NCBI RefSeq assembly: GCF_014645815.1
Contig: NZ_BMML01000013.1
Location: 1-64,000, forward strand
Direction: 5' to 3'
DNA from: Streptomyces fuscichromogenes
Lineage (GTDB): Bacteria > Actinomycetota > Actinomycetes > Streptomycetales > Streptomycetaceae
Length of the DNA stretch: 64,000 nucleotides
Shown here: positions 16,711 through 25,017 of the stretch, one piece after another
Layout of the letters: every line of letters begins with the position of its first letter
How positions within the stretch are numbered: position 1 is the stretch's first letter
Translations under genes and position numbers: made by a program
Notes under the pieces: generated by a model
Seen by the model: only the letters and a program-made list of their open reading frames with translations
Told to the model about the DNA's origin: nothing
Databases searched by the model: none

Positions 16711-17565
16711 TCAGGCGACGGGAACCGCGGCGAGCACTGCGGAAAAGGCATGCACCTGGGCGGAGCGGGCCGCGTCGGCCACCAGGTCCTCGTAACGGTC
16801 GTCCAGGTACATCTGGCGTACCTGGGCGCGGGCTTGGGCGTAGGACGGGGTGGTCAGGGGGGCGCCCGTCTCCTCGGCCTGCCTGAGGTCGTTCTTGTGG
16901 GTGTCGTAGTAGCGGCGCAGGGCGCTCTCCGTGACCTTGAGCACTCCCTTCTTCGCGAGTTTCTGCTTGAGGTCGAAGGCGAGGTTGTGCAGGACGTAGG
17001 TGAGGTAGTTGGCCTCGGTGTACTGCTTGGGCCCGTAGATGACCTGGCCTGTGGCGACGGCCGCGCTCCGGCGTTGGTTCTCCGCGGTCCAGTCGCGCAG
17101 GAAGCCGCTGTAGCTGGGGTCGGCCAACAGGCCGTACTCGTGGGCGAGGTTCAGTACGACGGTCGTCTTCTTCGCGTCGGAGAGGGCGCGCTGCTTGAGG
17201 TAGTCGGCGGGGGTCGTGCCGCTGTGCCGGGTGGTCCAGAAGCGGGGGCCGTCGACAGCCCCGTACTCCTTCCGGAAGTGGGTGAAGGTGGCGGCGCGCT
17301 CCTGTGCCAGGTAGAGGGCGAACTCCCGTACGGGGATGCTCCGGCCGTCGATCTCGGCGACCACGCTGGTCGGCGGAGGAGACAGTGGCGCCGGGGCGGC
17401 CGGGCTCGCGGAGTCCCGTCCGCCGAGCAGCGCGACCGCGGCGATCACCAGCGCGCCGAGGACACCCGCGGCGGCGATCACCCATCCGGGGACCGTCCGG
17501 CGCGTGGCCTTGCGGGTCGGCGGAGCCACGGCCGGGCGGCGGCGTTGGCGCACGGTTGTGGTCAT
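16711..17565 (-). CDS. Membrane-anchored SurA/PpiC-like chaperone or foldase
   Basis: A 284-aa protein. A basic cytoplasmic tail (residues 1-25) is followed by one membrane segment ('VIAAAGVLGALVIAAVALLG', about residues 29-49) and a Pro/Ser-rich linker. The extracytoplasmic domain begins 'VVAEIDGRSIPVREFALYLA', which resembles the SurA N-terminal chaperone region, and continues as a helical domain with 'YYDTHKNDLRQAEE'. No parvulin isomerase core is evident, so it would be a chaperone rather than an isomerase. It lies between two near-identical secreted beta-helix genes, 66 bases before the start of one and 112 bases after the stop of the other. A dedicated export foldase is an inference from position. 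Confidence 0.6.
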   Translation of the reverse strand: MTTTVRQRRRPAVAPPTRKATRRTVPGWVIAAAGVLGALVIAAVALLGGRDSASPAAPAPLSPPPTSVVAEIDGRSIPVREFALYLAQERAATFTHFRKEYGAVDGPRFWTTRHSGTTPADYLKQRALSDAKKTTVVLNLAHEYGLLADPSYSGFLRDWTAENQRRSAAVATGQVIYGPKQYTEANYLTYVLHNLAFDLKQKLAKKGVLKVTESALRRYYDTHKNDLRQAEETGAPLTTPSYAQARAQVRQMYLDDRYEDLVADAARSAQVHAFSAVLAAVPVA

Positions 17566-17614
17566 GCTCGGACTCCCTTTCCGCGAGTTCTACGCGAGTG
17601 CTGCGAGTGGAGTG

Positions 17615-17651
17615 GTGCCCGGCCCGGCCCCCTTTTTGCCGGGCCGGGCAC
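17615..17651. terminator. Strong terminator after beta-helix copy 2
   Basis: A 14-bp perfect stem (GTGCCCGGCCCGGC / GCCGGGCCGGGCAC) has a loop containing CCCCTTTTT. It follows the minus-strand stop at 17678 and precedes the SurA-like gene, so the two are probably transcribed separately. Confidence 0.85.
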
Positions 17652-17677
17652 CGTCCGCCGTCGGTCTGGCCCGTGGG

Positions 17678-20479
17678 TCAGCCGGCGGCGAGTGCGGCGA
17701 TCTCCGTGGAGGTCAGGACGCGCTGGTAGAAGTTGACGTCGTCGATCTGACCGTTGGTGAAGTCGACCGGTCCGCGGTTGTAGGTGGCGGCACCGATATC
17801 GGTGGAGCCGTTGCTCGTCCAGGCGCTGCTGAAGGTGGCGCTGGCCTGGAGTGTGCCGTTGACGTACAGCGAGATGGTGCTGGCGCTGCTGTCGTATATG
17901 GCGAGGACGTGGTACCAGGTGCCCGTCGTCGCCGAGGAGGTCGCCTTCACCGTGGTGGCGGCCGCGGAGTTGGAGTCCGAGGCACGGGTGGTGAAGACGA
18001 ACTTGCCGCCCGACAGTTGCAGGAAGAACGGGCTGATCTTGCCGCCGGTCAGACTGACGAAGGTCTGGTTGGAGGTGGTGGCGACGGAGTTGAGCTTGAC
18101 CCAGGCGCCGACCGAGTAGCTCTGCCCGGTGTCGATGGCCGAGGACGGGACGACGGCCATGGTGCCGCTGGTGCCGTCGAAGCTGAGGGAGTTGCTGCCG
18201 ACCTTGCCGGAGCCGGCCCAGGTGGTGTCGCCCTCGATATAGCCGTCCGTGGTGTTGCCCAGGAGGTTGGAGAAGGTCGTCCCGGTGCCCTCGTCGAGCT
18301 GGAAGTAGCCGGCCGCTCCGGTGCCCAGGGCGTAGGCCTCGCGGGCGGTGACGGCGCGGGGGATCATCCGGACGTCGTCGATGGCGGCGTTGGCGAAGTC
18401 GACGTTGCCGCCGTTCCACTTCGCGCGGCCGATCGTGGTGTCACCGGTCGCCTTCCACGGGGAGGAGAAGGCGGTCGTGCCCTGGAGGGTGCCGTTGACG
18501 TACAGCGCGATGGTGTGGGCGCTGTTGTCGTAGACGCCGGTGATCTGGTACCAGGTGCCGGCCACCGCCGTGGCGCCGATGACTCTCTTGTACGTGGCGC
18601 TGGTCGAATCGGCGCTGCGGACCACGAAGGTGAGGTTGCCGTTCACCGACTGCAGGTAGAAGGGGCTGATGTTGGTGCCGTCGATGCTCGCGTAGGTCTG
18701 GGTGCCCGTGACCGTGGTCGGCTTGACCCAGGCGGAGACGGTGTAGCTGCCGCTGGTGTCGATCGCGGTGGAGGGCACGTCGACCCAGGAGGTGCTGGAG
18801 CCGGTCAGGTTGACCGCGTACGAGCCGACCTTGCCGGTGGTCCAGGAGGCCCCGGACTGCAGGGTGGCGGTGTTGGCGTGGACGGCCCGGTCGGCGCTGG
18901 TGGTGCCGGTGCCCTCCTCGAAGGGCCAGTACGCCCCCGCGCTCGGGGTGGCCGCGGAGACCGCGGCCCCGTTGTAGGCGCCGATGTTGGGCGCGGCCGT
19001 CGAGGAGACCGTGTTGCCGAAGTAGTCCAGGCCGCCGTTGGAGGAGATCACCGCACCCGCGCCCAGGGCCGGGGAGCCGGACCGCAGCTTGTAGACCGCC
19101 GCGGTGGAGCGTCCCGCACTGCCGCCGCCCGGGAGCACCAGCAGCGGATCAGAGGTGATCTTGTTGGCGTCGGTCGGCTCCGAGGACGGGTGGTTGCCGT
19201 AGAACAGGTTGTTGGTCCAGGTGGTCTTCGATGTGGAGTAGCCGCCGGTGCCCAGCTTGTAGATGAGGTTGTTCGAGAAGGTGACCGTGCTGTTCGGGGT
19301 ACCGTTGGTCACCCGGCCGTTGTTGCCCTGACCCATGTAGATGGTGTTGTTGTACACCTGGGCGGTGGTGCCGCTGTCGACACCGTTCATCGTCGGGAAG
19401 ACGGAGTCCGACGATCCGTCGTTCTGGCTGATGTTGTAGCGGATCACCGAACTCGACGCGCCGAAGCCGCTGCTGCAGCACCATTCGGTGAAGCCGAAGG
19501 GGTTGTCGTGGCTCCAGTTGTACTGGATGACCGTGCCGCTCGTGTTGTTGTCGATGTCGAACGCCTGGCCGTCGACGGACTTGCGGTACTGACGGGCGAC
19601 CTCGTTGTACTGCCACACACCGTTGGTGGACCAGCCGCTCCACAGGCCGGCGCCGGAATACCGGTAGCCGTTGTCCATGGCGACGTTGTTCTGGACGACC
19701 GGCGAGGCGCAGAACACGCACACGATGTCGTTGCCGCCGGCGTCGGTGATCGTGTTGCCGTCGATCACCACGTTCGTGGCGTTGATGTCGTGGTTCAGGC
19801 CGACGAGCGAGCCGATGTAGATGCCGCCGGCGTCGGTGGACGTCAGTGTGTTGTCCGTGATCTGGACGTCGTCCCAGCCGCTGGTGGTGTTGTCGTCGGT
19901 GACGTTGAACGCGATACCCGACGAGGTGCTCGGCTGCACGCTGCCGGCGTCGTTCCAGTAGCCCGACACGTCGTGGATGTCGTTGTCGACGATGTGGATG
20001 CCGGACAGGATGCCGGTGGTGTCGTTCTGGAGCTGGATACCGCTGCGCAGCGCGGTGGTCGAGGCCGGATTGGTGATCTCCAGGCCCTGGATGGTCCAGT
20101 ACTCCTGATTGTGCAGATAGACGGTGGCGGCCGCGCCGGCACCGTTCAGGATCGGGTCGGCGCCCGAGCCGTAGCTGGAGATCGTGATCTGACCGCTGCT
20201 GGAACCCGAACCCTGCGGCGCCAGTTCACCGGACCACGAGCCGCCCGCCTGGAACAGGATCTGGTCACCAGCGGTGAAAGTGGTGGAGTTGACGTTGGTG
20301 AGCGTCTGCCACGGGCTGCTCGAACTGCACCCGTCATTGCTGTCACTACCGGACGACGACGAGACGTAGTACGTGGTGCACGTCGCCGCACTCGCGGTGG
20401 TGCTGGGCACGATCGCGAGCCCCAGCCCGGCGGCCGCACTCGCCACCGCCGCCAACACACGGTATGGCCATCTTCGCAT
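17678..20479 (-). CDS. Secreted right-handed beta-helix protein with two LamG-like domains (copy 2)
   Basis: A 933-aa paralogue of the 13849-16644 protein with the same architecture: a signal peptide to about residue 31, beta-helix about 35-505, then two LamG modules. The first 110 residues after the signal, most of the helix and the first LamG module match nearly residue for residue. Differences cluster in surface turns ('LNHDINATN' against 'LDHDINATN', 'DGSSDSVFPTMNGVDSG' against 'DAASDAVFSGMGGVDSG') and in the second LamG module ('NSVATTSNQTFVSLTGGK' against 'NSLTGNQTFASLFGTK'). The DNA around the start codon and immediately before the stop is also conserved, so this is a recent tandem duplication. 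Terminators on both sides make it monocistronic. Confidence 0.85.
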   Translation of the reverse strand: MRRWPYRVLAAVASAAAGLGLAIVPSTTASAATCTTYYVSSSSGSDSNDGCSSSSPWQTLTNVNSTTFTAGDQILFQAGGSWSGELAPQGSGSSSGQITISSYGSGADPILNGAGAAATVYLHNQEYWTIQGLEITNPASTTALRSGIQLQNDTTGILSGIHIVDNDIHDVSGYWNDAGSVQPSTSSGIAFNVTDDNTTSGWDDVQITDNTLTSTDAGGIYIGSLVGLNHDINATNVVIDGNTITDAGGNDIVCVFCASPVVQNNVAMDNGYRYSGAGLWSGWSTNGVWQYNEVARQYRKSVDGQAFDIDNNTSGTVIQYNWSHDNPFGFTEWCCSSGFGASSSVIRYNISQNDGSSDSVFPTMNGVDSGTTAQVYNNTIYMGQGNNGRVTNGTPNSTVTFSNNLIYKLGTGGYSTSKTTWTNNLFYGNHPSSEPTDANKITSDPLLVLPGGGSAGRSTAAVYKLRSGSPALGAGAVISSNGGLDYFGNTVSSTAAPNIGAYNGAAVSAATPSAGAYWPFEEGTGTTSADRAVHANTATLQSGASWTTGKVGSYAVNLTGSSTSWVDVPSTAIDTSGSYTVSAWVKPTTVTGTQTYASIDGTNISPFYLQSVNGNLTFVVRSADSTSATYKRVIGATAVAGTWYQITGVYDNSAHTIALYVNGTLQGTTAFSSPWKATGDTTIGRAKWNGGNVDFANAAIDDVRMIPRAVTAREAYALGTGAAGYFQLDEGTGTTFSNLLGNTTDGYIEGDTTWAGSGKVGSNSLSFDGTSGTMAVVPSSAIDTGQSYSVGAWVKLNSVATTSNQTFVSLTGGKISPFFLQLSGGKFVFTTRASDSNSAAATTVKATSSATTGTWYHVLAIYDSSASTISLYVNGTLQASATFSSAWTSNGSTDIGAATYNRGPVDFTNGQIDDVNFYQRVLTSTEIAALAAG

Positions 20480-20522
20480 GGCGTTCCTCTTTGAACGAAA
20501 GCGGATGTGGAGGTGAAGCAGA

Positions 20523-20579
20523 CCGGTGCGTGCGGCACGCCGAACCGAGCCGCCAGCAGGCGAACACCGCACGCACCGG
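20523..20579. terminator. Terminator after the GH51 gene side of beta-helix copy 2
   Basis: Thirteen-base perfect arms CCGGTGCGTGCGG and CCGCACGCACCGG are separated by 31 bases. They lie between the GH51 stop and the upstream end of beta-helix copy 2, so the element can end transcripts from the GH51/transport operon. Confidence 0.65.
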
Positions 20580-20593
20580 CCGATCAGGGGGCC

Positions 20594-22099
20594 TCAGACG
20601 AGGCGGATCATGTTCCAGGACAGAGCGGGGAGGGTGGCGCGCAGCACGGCACCGTCCAGGACGGTGCCCGTGGCGGCGGCGGGGGCGACGCGTTCGGGCT
20701 GGTCGAGGGTGTTGCGGGCGTCCGGGTCGGGGTCGGTGAGTACGGAGTGCTCGACGACGCGGGTCAGGCCGTCGAGTCCGCGCAGGGCGACCTCCAGGGG
20801 CAGCGCGTCGGTCTGACTGCGGTTGACGGCGAAGACGGTGACAGCGCCGGTGGTGTCGTCGGCGACCGCGGTGGCCTGTACGAGAGGGACGTCGCCGAAC
20901 TTCTCCGTCGGGTAGGTGGGGCTGTCCACGTTCACCTGGAGCACCCGGCCCCGGCCGTGGCGCGACGCCTGGGCGAAGGGGAAGAAGGTGGTCTGCCGCC
21001 AGGCCGGGCCGCCCGGCTCGGTCATGATCGGGGCGATGACGTTGACCAGTTGGGCCAGGCACGCGAGCCGCACCCGGTCGGCGTGCCGGAGCAGGGCGAT
21101 GAGCAGAGAGCCGAACACGACGGCGTCGGTGACCGTGTACACGTCCTCCAGCAGGCGGGGTGCCTGCTGCCAGTTGCGCGGCTCGGCCTCCGGCCGTGAG
21201 GAGTACCAGACGTTCCACTCGTCGAAGGCGATGTCGATCCGCTTCTTCGACTTCAGCCGGGCGCCGACGCTGTCGCAGGTCGCGACGGTGTTCTCGATGA
21301 AGGACTCGGTGTCCACCGCCGAGGCGAGGAAGGAGTCGCGGTCGCCTTCCTTCTCCTCGTAGTAGGCGTGCATCGAGATGTAGTCCACGAGGTCGTAGGT
21401 GTGCTCCAGCACCGCCGACTCCCAGGCGCCGAACGTCGGCATGAACTGGGCGGAGCTGCCGCAGGCGACCAGCCGCACGTCCGGGTCGACCAGCCGCATC
21501 GCCCAGGCGGTGGCGGCGGCCAGCTTGCCGTACTCGTCGGCTTCCTTGTGGCCGATCTGCCACGGGCCGTCCATCTCGTTGCCCAGGCACCACAGCCGCA
21601 CGCCGTACGGCTCCTTGTCGCCGTGGGCGATCCGCTGGTCGGAACGGGTGGTGCCGCCGGGGTGGTTGGCGTACTCCAGCAGTGCCAGGGCTTCCCTGAC
21701 GCCGCGGGTGCCCAGGTTGGCGGCGAGCATCGGCTCGGCGCCGTCGACCTTGCGCACGAACGCCATGAACTCGGACAGGCCGAACTGGTTGGTCTCGGTG
21801 GAGCGCCAGGCCGGGTCGAGCCGGCGCGGCCGGGTCTCCTTGGGGCCGACGCCGTCCTCCCAGTCGTAGCCGGAGACGAAGTTGCCGCCGGGGTAGCGGA
21901 TGGCGGTCACGCCGAGTTCGCGGATCAGGTCCAGGACGTCGGTGCGCAGGCCGTCGGCGTCGGCGGCCGGGTGCCCGGGCTCGTAGAGGCCGGTGTAGAC
22001 GCAGCGGCCGAGGTGTTCGACGAAGGAGCCGAACAGCCGGGGGTCGACGTCTCCGACGGCAAACGCCGGATCCAGGACAAACCGGGCGGTGGGCGGCAT
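20594..22099 (-). CDS. abfA: Alpha-L-arabinofuranosidase, GH51
   Basis: A 501-aa intracellular-type GH51 enzyme that removes terminal alpha-L-arabinofuranosyl residues from arabino-oligosaccharides. The acid/base Glu175 lies in 'RLWCLGNEMDGPW', and the nucleophile Glu294 in 'IAFDEWNVWYSS'. 'IRYPGGNFVSGYDWEDGVGP' near residues 67-86 is the family's substrate-binding strand. There is no signal peptide and the length is normal, so it probably digests imported oligosaccharides. GAGGATCCTCC precedes the ATG. It follows the GH43-type gene by 57 bases and reads in the same direction as the ABC importer upstream, forming one catabolic operon. Confidence 0.95.
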   Translation of the reverse strand: MPPTARFVLDPAFAVGDVDPRLFGSFVEHLGRCVYTGLYEPGHPAADADGLRTDVLDLIRELGVTAIRYPGGNFVSGYDWEDGVGPKETRPRRLDPAWRSTETNQFGLSEFMAFVRKVDGAEPMLAANLGTRGVREALALLEYANHPGGTTRSDQRIAHGDKEPYGVRLWCLGNEMDGPWQIGHKEADEYGKLAAATAWAMRLVDPDVRLVACGSSAQFMPTFGAWESAVLEHTYDLVDYISMHAYYEEKEGDRDSFLASAVDTESFIENTVATCDSVGARLKSKKRIDIAFDEWNVWYSSRPEAEPRNWQQAPRLLEDVYTVTDAVVFGSLLIALLRHADRVRLACLAQLVNVIAPIMTEPGGPAWRQTTFFPFAQASRHGRGRVLQVNVDSPTYPTEKFGDVPLVQATAVADDTTGAVTVFAVNRSQTDALPLEVALRGLDGLTRVVEHSVLTDPDPDARNTLDQPERVAPAAATGTVLDGAVLRATLPALSWNMIRLV

Positions 22100-22156
22100 G
22101 GAGGATCCTCTGTGAGGGGAGCGGGAGGGCTGCGGGGGCGGGGCTTGGCCGATCGG

Positions 22157-23104
22157 TCAGGGCCCGTCGGGATCGGAGCCCGGGGCGAGGGCCAGTTCAA
22201 CCGGTTCGTTCCGGTCGCAGTGGAGCCTTCCGTCGATCACCCGCAGGGCGGCCACCTGGAGCGAGGACCGGCGGTGCCGGTATTCCGCTTCGGCGCTGCC
22301 GGGCGTGCGGTCGGGGTGGGTGAAGTAGAAGGCGTAGGCCGTGTCGCCCTGGACGACCACGTCGGCGTGGTACCCGTACCCGCTGTCGTCGGGCCGGCTG
22401 CCGGGGACGTCGAGGACCAGGCCCTGGTGTTCCCAGTGCTCCAGGTCGTCGGAGCGCAGGACACCCTGCCCGTGCCACTCGTCGACGATCATCCAGTGGT
22501 GGCCGCCGAGCTCGAAGACGTTGGGGCCCTCGTGCGGCCGGTGCGTGACGGCCGGGCCGGTCGGACGCCAGTGGAAGAGATCGGGGCTGTCGGCGGCGTA
22601 GGTGACCGAGCCGTGGGTCTCGTCCTTGTACCAGAGCCGGAAGCCTCCGCCGGGCAACGGGTAGACGCAGGCGTCGATCACCCGGGCCGAGCCGAGGTCC
22701 AGGGGGCCGTGATGCGTCCAGCCGAGCAGGTCGGGGCTGGTGTAGTGGCGGATCTCGGCGCGTCCGGACCAGTCGTCGGGCACGCCTCGGATCCAGCTGA
22801 CGTACATGTGGTAGCGCCCGTCGTGCCAGATGATCTCCGGCGCCCAGAAGGTGTTGCGGCCCCACTCCGGGTCCGGGACGTCGAGCGTGCCGCGGTAGGT
22901 CCAGGTGCGCCCGCCGTCCGCGGAGGCGGCGACGCCCAGGTCGGTGCCGTGCACCCAGGCGACGCCGGGGCCCGGGGCGGTGACCCGGCGGCCTGTGTAG
23001 ACGAGCCACCACTCGCGGGCCCGGCGGTTCCAGACGGCCACCGGGTCGGCGGCGCCGTCGTGGACCGGGTCGCGGAACAGGGGTGCGCTCGCTGCGCCTG
23101 ACAC
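22157..23104 (-). CDS. GH43/GH32-like five-bladed propeller glycosidase
   Basis: A 315-aa cytoplasmic protein of the GH43/GH32-like propeller fold. The putative acidic residues are in 'LFRDPVHDGAADPVAVW', 'NTFWAPEIIWHDGRYHMY' and 'ARVIDACVYPLPGG', matching blades 1, 2 and 3 of the fold. The start is GTG 23104 with GGGAG eight bases upstream. It is 13 bases after the permease stop and upstream of GH51, so it belongs to the uptake operon and probably acts on an imported oligosaccharide. The specific linkage cannot be read from the sequence. It is distinct from the CBM42-bearing GH43 in having no export signal. Confidence 0.82.
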   Translation of the reverse strand: MSGAASAPLFRDPVHDGAADPVAVWNRRAREWWLVYTGRRVTAPGPGVAWVHGTDLGVAASADGGRTWTYRGTLDVPDPEWGRNTFWAPEIIWHDGRYHMYVSWIRGVPDDWSGRAEIRHYTSPDLLGWTHHGPLDLGSARVIDACVYPLPGGGFRLWYKDETHGSVTYAADSPDLFHWRPTGPAVTHRPHEGPNVFELGGHHWMIVDEWHGQGVLRSDDLEHWEHQGLVLDVPGSRPDDSGYGYHADVVVQGDTAYAFYFTHPDRTPGSAEAEYRHRRSSLQVAALRVIDGRLHCDRNEPVELALAPGSDPDGP

Positions 23105-23117
23105 GTGCGGTTCTCCC

Positions 23118-23999
23118 TTACTTCAGGCCGGAGTTGGCGAAGCCGCGGACATAGGAGCGCTGCGCGGCGAGGAACAGCAGGATGACGGGGATGAGGTAGA
23201 GGACCGCGCCGCCCGCGATGAGGTTGGGCAGCGGGAAGCCCTGGCCCATGACATAGCCGGTGCTGACTCCGACCGCGAGGGTGGTGTTCGACTGGTCGAG
23301 GAGCAGGTTGGGGGCGATGAAGTCGCCCCAGACCACGTTGAAGGCCAGCACGAACGCGGTCACCAGCAGCGGGCGGGACAGCGGCAGGAAGATCTGCACG
23401 AAGATCCGGATCCGGCCGGCGCCGTCGATGACCGCGGCCTCCTCCAGCTCCTTGGGGAAGCTGGAGAAGAACTGCCGGTACAGGAAGATCGCGTACGGCG
23501 CTCCGGCCGAACCCCACAGCACCCACGGCCAGTAGGTGCCGACCAGGCCCATCTGGGCGAACAGCAGATAGGTGGGGATGAGGGTGACGATCTGCGGGAC
23601 CATCATCGTGGCGATCAGCAGCCCGAACAGCAGGCTCTTGCCCGGCGCCCGCAGCCGGGCGAAGCCGTACCCGACGATCGCCGAACTCAGCGTGGTCAGA
23701 GCGGCGTTCACGACGGACAGGACCAGGGAGTTACGGGCGAACTTCCAGAACGGGATGATCTTGACGGCGTCCGCGTAGTTCTGCCATCGCAGCACCGAGG
23801 GCAGCCAGGTGTCGCTGCTCATCTGGCTGGCCGGCCGCAGCGAGCTGATCAGCAGCGTCACGAACGGCAGGGCGAGCAGGACGGACACCAGGAGCAGGGT
23901 CAGGAACACCACGACCCGCCTGGGGCTGCGCCTGCTCGGGCGCGGGGCCGGTGCTGTCTCGGCGGCCGGTGCCGGGGTGGCGGTCTCCGGCGTGCGCAT
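23118..23999 (-). CDS. Sugar ABC transporter permease (MalG/CUT1 type)
   Basis: A 293-aa inner-membrane permease with about six transmembrane helices ('RVVVFLTLLLVSVLLALPFV' opens the first). It has the EAA-loop signature 'EEAAVIDGAGRIRIFVQIFL', which contacts the ATPase. The ATG at 23999 is preferred because GGAG lies six bases upstream; an ATG at 24020 is an alternative. It pairs with the next permease. No ATPase gene is present, which is normal in Streptomyces, where the shared MsiK-type ATPase energises many CUT1 importers. The likely cargo is an arabino-oligosaccharide, from the neighbouring glycosidases. Confidence 0.93.
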   Translation of the reverse strand: MRTPETATPAPAAETAPAPRPSRRSPRRVVVFLTLLLVSVLLALPFVTLLISSLRPASQMSSDTWLPSVLRWQNYADAVKIIPFWKFARNSLVLSVVNAALTTLSSAIVGYGFARLRAPGKSLLFGLLIATMMVPQIVTLIPTYLLFAQMGLVGTYWPWVLWGSAGAPYAIFLYRQFFSSFPKELEEAAVIDGAGRIRIFVQIFLPLSRPLLVTAFVLAFNVVWGDFIAPNLLLDQSNTTLAVGVSTGYVMGQGFPLPNLIAGGAVLYLIPVILLFLAAQRSYVRGFANSGLK

Positions 24000-24026
24000 A
24001 GGACTCTCCTTGAGGGCCATGGCGGA

Positions 24027-25007
24027 TCAGCCCTCCTTCGCGGGCGCGTTGGGATCGACGGCGTAGAACACGGTGCGCCCGGCGACCTTGAAGATCACGG
24101 CCGTCAGGGCCACGATCACCAGGAAGAAGACCGTCAGCATCGCCGAGCCGTAGCCGTACCGGGAGTAGGCGAAGAACTGCTGGTAGACGTCGACCATGTA
24201 GACGCGGTTCGCGTTGGGGATGTTGGTGTACACGTCCTGCATGCCGTGGTCGCTCAGCGGGGAGAGCAGGAGCACCGGGACGAACGTCTGGAGCGTGGTG
24301 ATCGTCACCAGGACCGTCTGGAAGAGCAGGACGGGCGAGATGACGGGCAGCGTCACGTGCCGGAAGGCGGTGAGCGGGCCGCCGCCGTCCAGCTTCACGG
24401 CCTCCAACTGCTCGGCGGGGACGGTCTGGAGGGCGGCGAGGAAGATGATGATGCCGGCGCCGATGCTCCACAGCAGGACGACGATCAGGACGACGAAGGC
24501 CCGGCTGCCGGTGAGCCAGCTCACCGCGGTGACGCCGAACATCCGCAGGAAGCGGTTGACCGCGCCCGAGTTCTGGTCGAAGGCCACTTTCCAGATCAGC
24601 GAGGCCGCGACCGGTGGCACGATCGCCGGGATGTAGATCAGGGTCCGGAAGACCGTGCGCCCCCGCACCTTCTCGTTGAGCAGGACGGCGAGGAGCAGAC
24701 TGCCGATGATCGTCGTGGGGACGATGATCGCCACCAGGAGCAGCGTCTTCGTCAGCGAGGCCATGGTGTCGCCCGAGGTGAGGACCTCGTGGTAGTTGTC
24801 CAGGCCGACCCAGGGCTTGACCGGCGAGATGCCGTCCCAGGCGGTGAAGCTCAGGTAGACGGCGTAGCCCACCGGGAAGAGGGTCAGCAGGGCCGTGCCG
24901 ATGACCCAGGGGGAGACGAAACCGTAGAACGCCAGGGCTTCACTTCGGCTCCGGCCGAGCCGGCGCCGTCCGGCCGGCTCGGCGCCGCGGGGGCGATGCG
25001 GTCGCAT
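24027..25007 (-). CDS. Sugar ABC transporter permease (MalF/CUT1 type)
   Basis: A 326-aa permease with a basic N-terminal tail and about six membrane spans ('ALAFYGFVSPWVIGTALLTL' is the first). Its coupling loop is 'EQLEAVKLDGGGPLTAFRHV' and the final helix is 'AMLTVFFLVIVALTAVIF'. It forms the heterodimeric channel with the permease downstream, whose start is 27 bases away. The ATG has only a weak ribosome binding site and follows the binding-protein stop by ten bases, which suggests translational coupling. Confidence 0.93.
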   Translation of the reverse strand: MRPHRPRGAEPAGRRRLGRSRSEALAFYGFVSPWVIGTALLTLFPVGYAVYLSFTAWDGISPVKPWVGLDNYHEVLTSGDTMASLTKTLLLVAIIVPTTIIGSLLLAVLLNEKVRGRTVFRTLIYIPAIVPPVAASLIWKVAFDQNSGAVNRFLRMFGVTAVSWLTGSRAFVVLIVVLLWSIGAGIIIFLAALQTVPAEQLEAVKLDGGGPLTAFRHVTLPVISPVLLFQTVLVTITTLQTFVPVLLLSPLSDHGMQDVYTNIPNANRVYMVDVYQQFFAYSRYGYGSAMLTVFFLVIVALTAVIFKVAGRTVFYAVDPNAPAKEG

Positions 25008-25017
25008 GCCAGGGAAC

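Noticed and set aside
13717..20494. Two very long plus-strand frames (about 980 and 1050 codons) opposite the beta-helix genes
   Set aside because: They are antisense to clear secreted proteins; the Gly/Val/Asp/Arg repetitive translation reflects the repetitive complementary strand. No start context or domain supports them.
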